Assembly: GCF_016616425.1 (NCBI RefSeq)
Contig: NZ_CP067101.1
Coordinates: 186,001-250,000, forward strand
Length of the DNA: 64,000 nucleotides
Reading direction: 5' to 3'
From: Bradyrhizobium diazoefficiens
Lineage (GTDB): Bacteria; Pseudomonadota; Alphaproteobacteria; Rhizobiales; Xanthobacteraceae
Shown: positions 45,889-54,592 of the stretch, piece by piece
Numbering within the stretch: the stretch's first letter is position 1
Layout of the letters: each line of letters begins with the position of its first letter
The notes under the pieces: generated by a model
Databases searched by the model: none
The model's input: only the letters and a program-made list of their open reading frames with translations
Told to the model about the DNA's origin: nothing
Position numbers and translations under genes: made by a program

Positions 45889-48662
45889 GAGTCCTGACGC
45901 TGCTGCACGCTGTTGACGAGGTAGACGCGCTTGTCCGCGGCGTCACTGTCGGGGAAGCTGACGACGACGCTGATGACCGGTCGATCGGTCTGCTCGACTT
46001 CGGCCTTGTCGGGATCGATAGGATAGATAATCAGAAGGCCGTTTTGCGGGCGTCTGCCACGAACCTTGCGAATGAACTCGCCGGAAGGAACGTCACTCGG
46101 AGCCTTGTTGCGAGAAGCCCTCTCACTGTTCGTCCTGGAAAGCGCCTGCTCGAATTCGTCGTCAGTCAGATCAATCGCCTGGTCCAGCGGACTAAGGGTC
46201 GTGCCGATGATGAAGCGATCCGGTGGAGGCTGTTGACCATCACGGGGTTTTCTCGGTTCACGGAGGACGCACTTGCGTCGGCGTCCCGCCAGTTCGACCT
46301 CCTTCCTGCTGCCAGTTACCAGGAAGACGCTCCAGTCGGTGAGTTCGGCTGGCTGCATTGCAAGCTGATCGATGATGAACGCCGACAGCCGGTTGCCGTC
46401 GACCTGAGTACTCTCGGGAGGAAAGGTCAGATTCTTGAGATACTCGGCAACTTCTCTGCCGGCGACGCCGGTCCAGATCGTTCCGTCGGCAAACTTGTTC
46501 TCCGAGCCGGGTCGGCGCGGGTTATCCTTCCCTGCGCCCAGCTTGAGCAGAAAGTCATCAGTGATCGCCGCGTTTCGTTCAAGCGTCTGACGATCGCGGA
46601 ACATCACAGTCTGAACCTTGCCTTCGCCTGCATAGCTGCTCTGGCGCAGCTCGGCGTGCCGCTGTTTGTTTCGGGCCGTGACTTCCAGGATATCGTGGAC
46701 TGAGATTTTCAGCCCGAAATCCTTCGGCGTCGCATCCATCTGGGCCATTTCGAAGAACTGCTCACGCAGTTCCTTCTGTGCCGTCGCGACGTAGCGGAAC
46801 CAGTCGTCCGTGTCAGGTGTCGTGTAGAGTCGGCAAAGGTCGGCAAATCCCCGCCGGTAGCCGAACCAGCGGCCCATCTGGAGAAGGCTGTCGTACATGT
46901 GCGATACGCGTAGGAAGTAGCTGACGGAAAGCCCTTCAAGGGTGAGCCCGCGGGAAAGCTTGTCACCGCCGATCGCGATCACCGAGCGACCCGTGTCCTT
47001 GTAAGTATCATAATCGATATCCGTCTTGGTCCTGCCGTTCGCCGTAATGACCTGGATCTTGTCCGTACTTTCGGCGAGCGCCGATGCGACCTGATCCCAA
47101 GTGACGGAGATCATGTTGCGTCCGTAGACGGTTGACCGGACCACCGCCGTGGTCGGCAGATAGTCGGAGTCCCATATTGCCTTGAGGCGTCTCAGGGTTT
47201 CCCGGTCGCCATTGGAAATCATGGCACGCGTTTCGCGGAAGTATCGGTCGACCTGACGGTGAACTTCGTCATGCACGTCTACGAAGCGCGATACGTGGAC
47301 GAGCATCGAGTTGTGCTCGCGTCCTTGGCCCCTTGCTGCGCGAGCAGCGCAGGTGATGATGAAGGCGTCGATGGCCTCCTTCAGACTTGGTGGAATGTCA
47401 TCCTGACGCTTGAAGCGCGGCTTGAGATACTTGTCGTGCGGCCCCGTTGGAATCCAGTCCTCGGCCGCCTGGTTGAAAGGTCGGACCAGGGGCAGGCCCG
47501 GATTGTCCGCATCGTCGTTCGTGCCGAAGACGGCAGTTGGCCCGAAATAGTCATCGGGCGGCGTCAGCGAGACGATGAAGGTCGAAGGAAAGAGATCAGG
47601 CCCGTACTCGGCTGCCGTGCGCTCATCATGAATCAGGATGTTCGCGAAGGGGGTCGCCGTGTAGCCCACATAGACCCGGCGATCAAACGACATGAGCAGG
47701 CGGCGGATCTCTCCGTTGACGCGCTTGGGATCGTAGTCCTGCTCGAACGTGCCGTCTTCAAGAAGAGGCTGGTCGCCGGTGTCAACTGAAGCCTGGTCCG
47801 ACTCGTCGTCGATGACGAGAACCGGCGCAGCTTTCGCGGGCCCAGGCAGTCGCGCAATCCAGTTGTTGAGGTTTTCAAGGACCTTCGCATTCTTCTTGAC
47901 GATGAATAGGCAGGGCTGATTGACCGGCGAGAAGCTCAGCTGGTCGGCAACGCGCTGACTGAAGTCGCCGTTCGGATCAGCCATCGTCAGGCTGTCGACG
48001 ATGAGCTGCGCATTGAAGTTGCCCACGCCGATGATCTGCAGGGGCTGATTAGGACGACGCGTCTTGGGATTCGTGTCGTAGCCAAGGAAATCCTTGTCGA
48101 AGCGCTTCTGCGTCTGCAGACGCAATATCTTGTGCATGCCGGCAAGTACGATGATGATGCGGTAGCCCGCGTCTGCCGCGCGATTCACGACGCCCGCGTA
48201 GCTGGCAGTCTTTCCCGACTGCACATCGCCGACGACAAGACCCCGCCAGTCCCATCTTCCAGGCCGTTCGGGGTCGTCCATCACCTCCAGAATTCTTGCG
48301 GTGCTTTCCTGAAGCTGCCGGATCGATTCTTCAGGCCACCCGTCCTCTTCCAGCTTGTAGAGGTAGCGCTGCATGAACGGCCCTGATTGTCGACGCTCTC
48401 CAAGATACCAGGGACCCGGCCTTTCCTTGTCCTGCAATGTGAGTGCCGGGCCCTGTTCCGTTACGAAGACCGTCCAGAGAAGACGTGCCGCAGCCTCCTT
48501 CTGCTCGAAGCTTACGGGCTGCTTGGTCATCAGAGTGAACGTGTGCGAGTCCAGCTCCACGATTCTGGCGATGGCGTCCCGATCGATCGACTCACCAGCC
48601 TCCTTCTGCATCTGCAGAATCTTCCTGGCTCTGAGCGCAAGCACTTCAACGATGTCGGTCAT
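45885..48662 (-). CDS. Z1-domain superfamily II helicase-like ATPase
   Basis: 925 residues. Walker A is GDVQSGKT (145-152), the DExD-like Walker B is VIDDESDQAS, and YVGYTATPFANILI and GGDKLSRGLTLEGL are further helicase-type blocks; the Z1 domain lies around residues 400-640. Such proteins are found with GHKL ATPases and cytosine methyltransferases in predicted restriction-type systems (Iyer, Abhiman and Aravind described the class). It probably remodels or translocates DNA for the nuclease. Start overlaps the GHKL gene stop by 4 bp. Confidence 0.88.
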   Translation of the reverse strand: MTDIVEVLALRARKILQMQKEAGESIDRDAIARIVELDSHTFTLMTKQPVSFEQKEAAARLLWTVFVTEQGPALTLQDKERPGPWYLGERRQSGPFMQRYLYKLEEDGWPEESIRQLQESTARILEVMDDPERPGRWDWRGLVVGDVQSGKTASYAGVVNRAADAGYRIIIVLAGMHKILRLQTQKRFDKDFLGYDTNPKTRRPNQPLQIIGVGNFNAQLIVDSLTMADPNGDFSQRVADQLSFSPVNQPCLFIVKKNAKVLENLNNWIARLPGPAKAAPVLVIDDESDQASVDTGDQPLLEDGTFEQDYDPKRVNGEIRRLLMSFDRRVYVGYTATPFANILIHDERTAAEYGPDLFPSTFIVSLTPPDDYFGPTAVFGTNDDADNPGLPLVRPFNQAAEDWIPTGPHDKYLKPRFKRQDDIPPSLKEAIDAFIITCAARAARGQGREHNSMLVHVSRFVDVHDEVHRQVDRYFRETRAMISNGDRETLRRLKAIWDSDYLPTTAVVRSTVYGRNMISVTWDQVASALAESTDKIQVITANGRTKTDIDYDTYKDTGRSVIAIGGDKLSRGLTLEGLSVSYFLRVSHMYDSLLQMGRWFGYRRGFADLCRLYTTPDTDDWFRYVATAQKELREQFFEMAQMDATPKDFGLKISVHDILEVTARNKQRHAELRQSSYAGEGKVQTVMFRDRQTLERNAAITDDFLLKLGAGKDNPRRPGSENKFADGTIWTGVAGREVAEYLKNLTFPPESTQVDGNRLSAFIIDQLAMQPAELTDWSVFLVTGSRKEVELAGRRRKCVLREPRKPRDGQQPPPDRFIIGTTLSPLDQAIDLTDDEFEQALSRTNSERASRNKAPSDVPSGEFIRKVRGRRPQNGLLIIYPIDPDKAEVEQTDRPVISVVVSFPDSDAADKRVYLVNSVQQRQDS

Positions 48663-50149
48663 GCCACGCTCCCCATCCTGCGCAGCAGTTCAGCCCGCAG
48701 CTTCGTCAGATCACCAGGCAGATTGAGGAGCAGCACGTCCGCTCGCTGATCCGGCGTCATCGACGTCGGCAGAGCCTTTCCGAGTTCCAGCAGCTGTTCA
48801 CCAAGCTGCGTGATCTCCTTCGCCTCCAGTTGCGGCACGACGGCACCTTCGGACTCCGATACGTCGAGCCATATGCGCTCGACCGGCACGCTGCGTTCGA
48901 TGATCGACAGGACGGCGTTGAAGGGACGGACGCCACCCGCGTCGCGGCAGGCCACGATCGCCGGATGGTCGCGATTGATCCGGTACTGGATTCCTTTTGG
49001 TCCCTGCTGTGGGATCCAGACAGGCGGCGCAGCCCGATGTGCCCCGCGAGTTCGTGGCCCCTGTCCGCGGAATGCAAAGACTTCCCGCGCCTCCTGGCGG
49101 CAGCGGCTCCCAATGGCCGTCAGGCGGGCTCGCAGCGTTCCCGGTGGACGAGCCTGTGATTTTCGGACGTCGATCCGCCAGTCCGCATCCAGGTCGGTGG
49201 GCAGGTCGATTTCGATCCGGGCGAGACGGCTGGCCTCGTCGCGAGTCCACGTTCGGGCACCACCAAGGCCCAGCCAGCTCCCCGCGACCAGCAGACGCTT
49301 CCCGCGGTAGACGTAGAAGCCCTGGCGGGCTCCCCAGCCGCTAGGCCCCCCGGCTGCCTCGTATTCCATTTCATTTGCATATCGATCGCGATGCGGAAGC
49401 ACGTAAGGTCTGACCGTGAAGGCGGAGCCTGCATGGCGCACGCGTTCCGAGGGCAGCTCCCGCGTCGAAGGATGTGAAATCTGAAACGGGTCCCATGCCT
49501 TTACCGCTCGCCCGTTGAGAATGATCGCGAGCCGGGTTGCATCACCGCTGATGAATCGATGGAAGACCATGCCGAAGTGGGCGCGGATATCCTCAAGCCG
49601 GAGGTAGAAGGCCTCCTTCTCGAACCCTGATAGCCCTCCGAGCGAATCCATGCGACCCCAGATGACCAGCGTACCATGTTCGAGCTGGAGCAACTTCTCC
49701 AGCATCGGATGCTGCGGCAGTGACGCCGGTTCACTCGCAAACCAGCCGCGTTCGACGATTTCATCAACATCCAGGATCAGGGCGGACGTCCGTCCTCCCG
49801 TCCTGCTGATGATCGCAAGCTGGCGGCACTGGGAAAGCGAAGCGGTCTTCAACCCCAGCCCGAACCGTCCCAGGTCGCTGGCCGCTCGCCTGAGCAGCGG
49901 GCCCGTGCCGCCGAGACGCAGCGCCTCCGCCAAAGCCGCGCGATCCATGCCGTCGCCATCATCCAGCAGCGCAACCTGCGGATGGCCGTCATTCCAGTCC
50001 AGATTGACTTCAATGTTTGCGGCGTGCGCCGAGATGCTGTTGTCGATCAGATCGGCCAGAGCGGTCTCTGGCGAATAGCCGAGACCCCTGAGAGACTCCA
50101 CAAGAGCCGCCGCGGAAGGGATGATCTCGACGGGCCTCTCGCGGGTCAT
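48659..50149 (-). CDS. GHKL ATPase (MORC/MutL/Hsp90-like)
   Basis: 496 residues. The Bergerat fold motifs are clear: N box ETALADLIDNSISAHA, G1 LLDDGDGMD, and G2 GRFGLGLKTASLS. The remainder (about 190-490) is a MORC/MutL-like second half with no recognised domain. The protein is expected to clamp DNA on ATP binding. The start at 50149 lies 4 bases after the methyltransferase stop; the frame stays open further into that gene. It is part of the same coupled operon. Confidence 0.87.
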   Translation of the reverse strand: MTRERPVEIIPSAAALVESLRGLGYSPETALADLIDNSISAHAANIEVNLDWNDGHPQVALLDDGDGMDRAALAEALRLGGTGPLLRRAASDLGRFGLGLKTASLSQCRQLAIISRTGGRTSALILDVDEIVERGWFASEPASLPQHPMLEKLLQLEHGTLVIWGRMDSLGGLSGFEKEAFYLRLEDIRAHFGMVFHRFISGDATRLAIILNGRAVKAWDPFQISHPSTRELPSERVRHAGSAFTVRPYVLPHRDRYANEMEYEAAGGPSGWGARQGFYVYRGKRLLVAGSWLGLGGARTWTRDEASRLARIEIDLPTDLDADWRIDVRKSQARPPGTLRARLTAIGSRCRQEAREVFAFRGQGPRTRGAHRAAPPVWIPQQGPKGIQYRINRDHPAIVACRDAGGVRPFNAVLSIIERSVPVERIWLDVSESEGAVVPQLEAKEITQLGEQLLELGKALPTSMTPDQRADVLLLNLPGDLTKLRAELLRRMGSVA

Positions 50150-50153
50150 ATCC

Positions 50154-51650
50154 TTAGGCGACCTGACGATTGTTGTTGCTGTCTGCAGACCGCGCAGCCT
50201 GGTCGAGCTGCTCACGCAGGACGCGCGCAACGGCGAGGCCAAGCAGCGGAGGCACCGCATTTCCGATCTGGCGGAATGCGGCATTCATCGCGCCAGCAAA
50301 GACGAAGCCGTCGGGAAAGGATTGAAGGCGGGCGGCTTCGCGCACCGAGACGGTCCGGCACTGCTGGCTGTCGTAGTGGATGTGCGAATACGTATCCTTA
50401 CCCATGTGAGCCGTCAGGGTCCGCGACGGCTTGAGAGGATCAAGTTTCCACCACTTGTTCGGAAATTTCTGAGGATCGTAGGGCGGCACCATCTCAGCTC
50501 GTAGATCACGGTAAGCCGCAGAGTTCTTGTGAACGCCGGTCAGGCGCTTTCTGCGCAGGGCCTGCTCGAACATCCCTTCAGCGAGCTTTTTCGCCTGCGG
50601 ATAGTCCGCTCCATGATCCATGGCTGCAAAGATGGGGAAGTCGCGTGGCGTGAGTCGCACGAGATGCCCGTCGGTCATGGTCCCGCTGGCGAAACCCTTC
50701 CACTCCCGCATCGTGCGGGCGTAATCCGAGATGCCGTTCCTGGGATTGCGATAGGGCAGCTCGTCGGCGAGCTTGCGTCGGCGGATGACTTTCGGATCGG
50801 TCGCATGCTCGGTTATGCGCGGGAGATCGCCAATCGCGTCTCTTGCGCCTACAGCGGGCTTCAGGGTTTCGGCTGGCTGGTGGAGTTCGTGAAAACGACC
50901 ACTCGCCTGATCGACATGCTTAAGGGCGACGCGGCGCGAGCCCTGATAGCCGATCGGCAGTTCGGCAAAATGAGTAGGCTCGGGAAAGCGCGGCGTCTCG
51001 CCAAGGACCCGGGCAAGAGCCACGATGAAAAGCCGCTCTCTGATCTGCGGCACGCCGAAATAGGCAGCGTTGAGCAGCGTGTAGCCCGTCGAGTATCCGG
51101 CCGCTTCCAGGTGTTCGCAAATCTCCTCCGGCACGTTGTGGCCGCCGAAATTGAGAATGTCCGGAACGTTCTCGATGACGATCGCGAGCGGCTGCGTGTC
51201 CTCGACGTATTTCAGAAAGCGGCGGTACAGCGACGCACGAGGGTCCTTCTGGAACGCATCTTCTTCGCCACCGGACACGGAGCGGAGTTTCGACCTGCCG
51301 ATGCGGGCAAAGGCCTGGCAGGGAAGTCCGGCCGCCAGGACATCGAACGAATCAGCCGCGCTGCCCGGCAGCTTCAGTTCGGCGACCAACTGGTCGGCCG
51401 ATACCCGCTCCATATCGCGCGGGAGGGCCCACGGACCATCAAGGTCACGACCATTGGCGAAGTTGAGGGCGTAGCTCGCGGCGGCTTCGGGGTCGATCTC
51501 GATGTGAGCAGTCAGCTCGATACCTGCAGTATGTAGGCCCAGCGACAGGCCCCCAGCACCCGAACAGATCTCCAGGGCGCGCGGGCAACCACCCGAGCGC
51601 AGCCGAGCAAGCTTGTTCTGGCGAATCAGCAGCGCGTCCGCGGCAATCAT
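50154..51650 (-). CDS. C5 cytosine DNA methyltransferase
   Basis: 498 residues, methylates cytosine at C5 in a target that cannot be read from sequence. Motif I is EICSGAGGLSLGLHTAG, motif IV has the nucleophile in GLPCQAFARIG (Cys 111), motif VI is IENVPDIL (Glu 160), motif VIII is GVPQIRERLFIVA, and IX/X appear as SVREAARLQSFPDGF and QIGNAVPPLL. The region between VIII and IX is long (about 200 residues) and is the expected target-recognition part. The start at 51650 overlaps the Vsr stop (ATGA); an ATG 27 nt upstream is open. Confidence 0.93.
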   Translation of the reverse strand: MIAADALLIRQNKLARLRSGGCPRALEICSGAGGLSLGLHTAGIELTAHIEIDPEAAASYALNFANGRDLDGPWALPRDMERVSADQLVAELKLPGSAADSFDVLAAGLPCQAFARIGRSKLRSVSGGEEDAFQKDPRASLYRRFLKYVEDTQPLAIVIENVPDILNFGGHNVPEEICEHLEAAGYSTGYTLLNAAYFGVPQIRERLFIVALARVLGETPRFPEPTHFAELPIGYQGSRRVALKHVDQASGRFHELHQPAETLKPAVGARDAIGDLPRITEHATDPKVIRRRKLADELPYRNPRNGISDYARTMREWKGFASGTMTDGHLVRLTPRDFPIFAAMDHGADYPQAKKLAEGMFEQALRRKRLTGVHKNSAAYRDLRAEMVPPYDPQKFPNKWWKLDPLKPSRTLTAHMGKDTYSHIHYDSQQCRTVSVREAARLQSFPDGFVFAGAMNAAFRQIGNAVPPLLGLAVARVLREQLDQAARSADSNNNRQVA

Positions 51651-52060
51651 TTGCGACCCAGCAATTCCTTCAACCATTTCCTCAGGCCGTCAGAATCTGC
51701 CGTTTCGCACTCCCAGATGACTGCGACCCGCCAACCCATCTCCTCCAGCCCGGAGCGTACGCGTCTGTCGCGCACAACGTTCTTCTTAAATTTTTCGCGC
51801 CAGAATTGTATATTCGACTTAGGCACATAGCAATAAGGGCAGCCCTGATGCCGGTGCCAAAAGCAGCCATGGACGAATAGGGCGATCTTCCTGCCGGGAA
51901 ACACCAAGTCCGGTGACCCGGGAAGCTTCCTCACATGAAGCCTGAACCTGTAGCCGAGTCGGTGCGCGGCGCTCCTGACCAGCAGCTCCGGCTTGGTTCC
52001 CTTTCCCCGAATGCGACTCATAATTTCGGAGCGACGAGCCCGGGTTACGATGTCTGCCAC
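51647..52060 (-). CDS. vsr: Very short patch repair endonuclease (Vsr)
   Basis: Nicks next to T:G mismatches that arise when 5-methylcytosine deaminates. 137 residues. Family blocks are all present: SEIMSRIRGKGTKPELLVR, SPDLVFPGRKIALFVHGCFWH with the catalytic Asp, and HRHQGCPYC with zinc ligands. The GTG start at 52060 follows AGAGGA and gives the usual N-terminus; the frame is open 11 more codons. It opens the operon and supports that the methyltransferase is active. Confidence 0.92.
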   Translation of the reverse strand: MADIVTRARRSEIMSRIRGKGTKPELLVRSAAHRLGYRFRLHVRKLPGSPDLVFPGRKIALFVHGCFWHRHQGCPYCYVPKSNIQFWREKFKKNVVRDRRVRSGLEEMGWRVAVIWECETADSDGLRKWLKELLGRK

Positions 52061-52212
52061 TATACATTTTCCTCTCATGGCCAGACATAACACGTCGACC
52101 TAACAGTCCCGACACCTGTTGGACCAGCCGTTCGCCTTCGCGACAACATCTCCGCCCGTCGACTGAACCAAAGCCCTCCATATGGGCTTGGACACGACGC
52201 GGAACTTTCCGA

Positions 52213-53418
52213 ATGGCACGCATACGGGTGCTCACCGCACTCAAAATCAAACAGAACCTGAAGCCAGGAATGTATGCCGACGGGCTTGGATTGTACCTAA
52301 AGGTCCGCGCCGGCAACTCCAAGAGTTGGATTTTCCGGTATCGCACCGGTGGCAGGCTGCGGGATATGGGGCTTGGCCCGTTTCATACCGTGTCACTGGC
52401 CGAAGCGCGCGAGCAGGCGGAGGTCTGCCGGGCCACGCGCCTGAAAGGCCTAGATCCGCTGGATGAACGTCACAAGGAGCAGCAAGCCAGGGTGCTCGAA
52501 ACGACCGAGGCCATCACCTTCGAGAAGTGCGCAGAGGCCTACATCGCTGCCCATAGGGCCGGCTGGAAGAACGGCAAACACGCCGACCAATGGAAGGCAA
52601 CGCTTCAGACCTATGTATATCCCGTGTTCAAGGACAAGCCGGTTGCCGCGATCGACGACGCGCTGGTTCTGAAGGTATTGCAGCCGATCTGGAAGGATAA
52701 GACCGAGACAGCGTCGCGCCTTCGCGGTCGAATCGAGCGCATCCTCGATTGGGCTCGCGTCATGAAATACCGCACGGGCGACAACCCGGCACGGTGGAAG
52801 GGGCATCTCGACCATCTCCTGCCGAAGCGCTCAAAGGTGGCAATCGTCAACCATCATGCCGCCCTGCCGATCGACGAAACGCCCGACTTCGTCCTGCTTC
52901 TGCAACGGGAACAAACTGTCGTCGCCCGGGCGTTCGAGTTCTGCATCCTAAACGCCACGCGCACCAATGAGACGATGGGCATGCGCTGGGACGAGTTTGA
53001 CGAAAAGGCGCAGCTCTGGACCGTGCCCGCGGCCCGCATGAAGGCCAGCCGCGATCACCGCATCCCACTCGCCAAGCGATCCCAGATCATCCTTGCTGAG
53101 ATGAAGGAAATCCGCACTGGCGACTTCGTCTTTCCTGGAAAGGTCGAGGGACATCCGCTCAGCTCCATGGCTTTCTTGATGTTGTTACGCCGGCTCGAAC
53201 GAGACGACATCACGGCCCACGGCTTCCGCTCGACCTTCCGAGACTGGGCGGCAGAACGAACCGACTTCCCGAGCGAAGTCGTCGAAATGGCGCTCGCACA
53301 CACCATCAGCAATAAGGTGGAAGCCGCCTACCGGCGCGGCGACCTTTTCGACAAACGCCGGCAGCTTGCCGAAGCATGGGCGGCGTTCTGCGGCGGCACT
53401 GCGCCGTCGAAGCCTTGA
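52213..53418 (+). CDS. P4-type tyrosine site-specific integrase
   Basis: 401 residues. The N-terminal 80 residues form the arm-binding (DUF4102-like) domain (KIKQNLKPGMYADGLGLYL), a core-binding domain follows, and the catalytic domain has Arg 250 (NATRTNE), His 336 and Arg 339 (HGFRS), His 363 (LAHTIS) and the nucleophile Tyr 373 (AAYRRG). Integrases of this kind insert islands at tRNA 3' ends, which fits the tRNA-Ser relics. It is unusual that it lies mid-island, divergent from the defence operon, not beside the tRNA. Confidence 0.93.
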   Translation: MARIRVLTALKIKQNLKPGMYADGLGLYLKVRAGNSKSWIFRYRTGGRLRDMGLGPFHTVSLAEAREQAEVCRATRLKGLDPLDERHKEQQARVLETTEAITFEKCAEAYIAAHRAGWKNGKHADQWKATLQTYVYPVFKDKPVAAIDDALVLKVLQPIWKDKTETASRLRGRIERILDWARVMKYRTGDNPARWKGHLDHLLPKRSKVAIVNHHAALPIDETPDFVLLLQREQTVVARAFEFCILNATRTNETMGMRWDEFDEKAQLWTVPAARMKASRDHRIPLAKRSQIILAEMKEIRTGDFVFPGKVEGHPLSSMAFLMLLRRLERDDITAHGFRSTFRDWAAERTDFPSEVVEMALAHTISNKVEAAYRRGDLFDKRRQLAEAWAAFCGGTAPSKP

Positions 53419-53544
53419 CCGCCGGTCGCTCGGAAATGCTCCCCCCTCGCCGCTTCAAGACAATGCGCAGGCGTCCGCTCCCGTCCGCATGACGTCCATA
53501 TCTGCCCGGAAGTCGAGAACTTTCGGACAAATACGGAGCAATAG

Positions 53545-53772
53545 ATGTCTCAACAACTCGAAAGACCCAAGGGCGCGATGTCGGTCAACGACTTCGCACT
53601 CTGGGCCGGGATCGGACGCACCAGCGCATGGAAGGAAATCCGCGAGGGTAACCTTCGTGCGGTCAAGGTCAGCGCCCGAACCATCATCCGCTTCACAGAT
53701 GCCGAGAACTGGCTCGCCACACGGCCCCAGCTTCCCGCGCCGAACGCACAGTCATCCAACACCACCAAATAG
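53545..53772 (+). CDS. Excisionase/AlpA-like HTH protein
   Basis: 75 residues with a MerR-like winged helix: MSVNDFALWAGIGRTSAWKE, then RAVKVSARTIIRFTDAENWL. This is the pattern of AlpA/Xis proteins that direct integrases to excise. GGAG precedes the start. It follows the integrase by 126 bp, so the two probably form the mobility module. Confidence 0.78.
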   Translation: MSQQLERPKGAMSVNDFALWAGIGRTSAWKEIREGNLRAVKVSARTIIRFTDAENWLATRPQLPAPNAQSSNTTK

Positions 53773-53783
53773 GCCCGACCCTC

Positions 53784-54203
53784 ATGACGAAGCCATCCAA
53801 CACCAAGGACTCCAAACTCGATAGCAGCGGGAAGAAGCCGCTCTATTATCGCGACGATGAAGACTTCATTCGCGAGCTGATTTGGGAGCTCATCAGACGA
53901 AAGCGCTACGTCCGGCGCGAGTCGAAGTATCACATCAAGGTCCGCAAGGTGAATTTTTGGCCTTCGACCGGCACCATCACCGTTGACGGCCAAGGCCGCC
54001 ATCACGAAACCGGCACGGAGGCATTCTTGAAGTTGCTGGACGCACGGTACCCGAAAGGACCGGGGCCGAGGATCAATCCTTTCGAGAATCTGACGCTCAG
54101 CGAAAAGCTCCGGACGGCGCCCATCTTCGATGTCAGCCTCGATGACGTTGACGATCTCTGCAAGGATCGCCAGCAAGACCCCTCGGCCGATCTTCCGCTG
54201 TGA
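53784..54203 (+). CDS. Hypothetical island protein
   Basis: 139 residues, highly charged, no recognised family. A basic N-terminal half (RRKRYVRRESKYHIKVRKVNF) and an acidic C-terminus (DVSLDDVDDL). It might bind nucleic acid. It starts 11 bp after the excisionase-like gene and is followed by a terminator, so integrase, HTH and this gene look like one transcript. Confidence 0.65.
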   Translation: MTKPSNTKDSKLDSSGKKPLYYRDDEDFIRELIWELIRRKRYVRRESKYHIKVRKVNFWPSTGTITVDGQGRHHETGTEAFLKLLDARYPKGPGPRINPFENLTLSEKLRTAPIFDVSLDDVDDLCKDRQQDPSADLPL

Positions 54204-54592
54204 GGCTGCGCGGAAAATGAAGCGCATCGCTCGGGGCATAGCAGATTTATGAGCTTGTACATGCCTTGACGCGAGTACATGTAAACGTCAGACCTGCCCG
54301 CCCTTCAGAGAACCAGCCATACATTGCCCCCACCCCTTGCGGGCTGGGGGCTTTGTTTTTTGTTCAGCTTCTAGCCGGCGGGTCCTCCGCCGGCCGGAAA
54401 CATGACGGCCTTGGCTTGGTTCGAGGTGCCTGCCTCGGCCTCACCAGAACGTCCGGTCTTCACGAGCGCTCCCGTTCATCCCATCAAATCAAGGTCTTGG
54501 ACGATCTGGATTCCAAGCTAAGCGTCTTCGGCTTCCAAGTTCACATCGTTGCCGAGAGACTCAACGTTCGCCACCACGCCAGTCCCCAATGA
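54204..54592. other. Gene-poor stretch after the mobility genes
   Basis: 389 bp containing the terminator at 54326. A plus-strand frame of 108 codons spans it but crosses that terminator and has no site before it, so it is not called. The remainder shows nothing I can name. Confidence 0.6.
54326..54361 (+). terminator. Rho-independent terminator
   Basis: A stem of GCCCCCA with TGGGGGC, extended inward by three more G:C pairs, then TTTGTTTTTT. It ends the integrase-to-53784 transcript. Confidence 0.88.

Noticed and set aside
54266..54592. 108-codon plus-strand frame
   Set aside because: Runs through a strong terminator and lacks a ribosome site.
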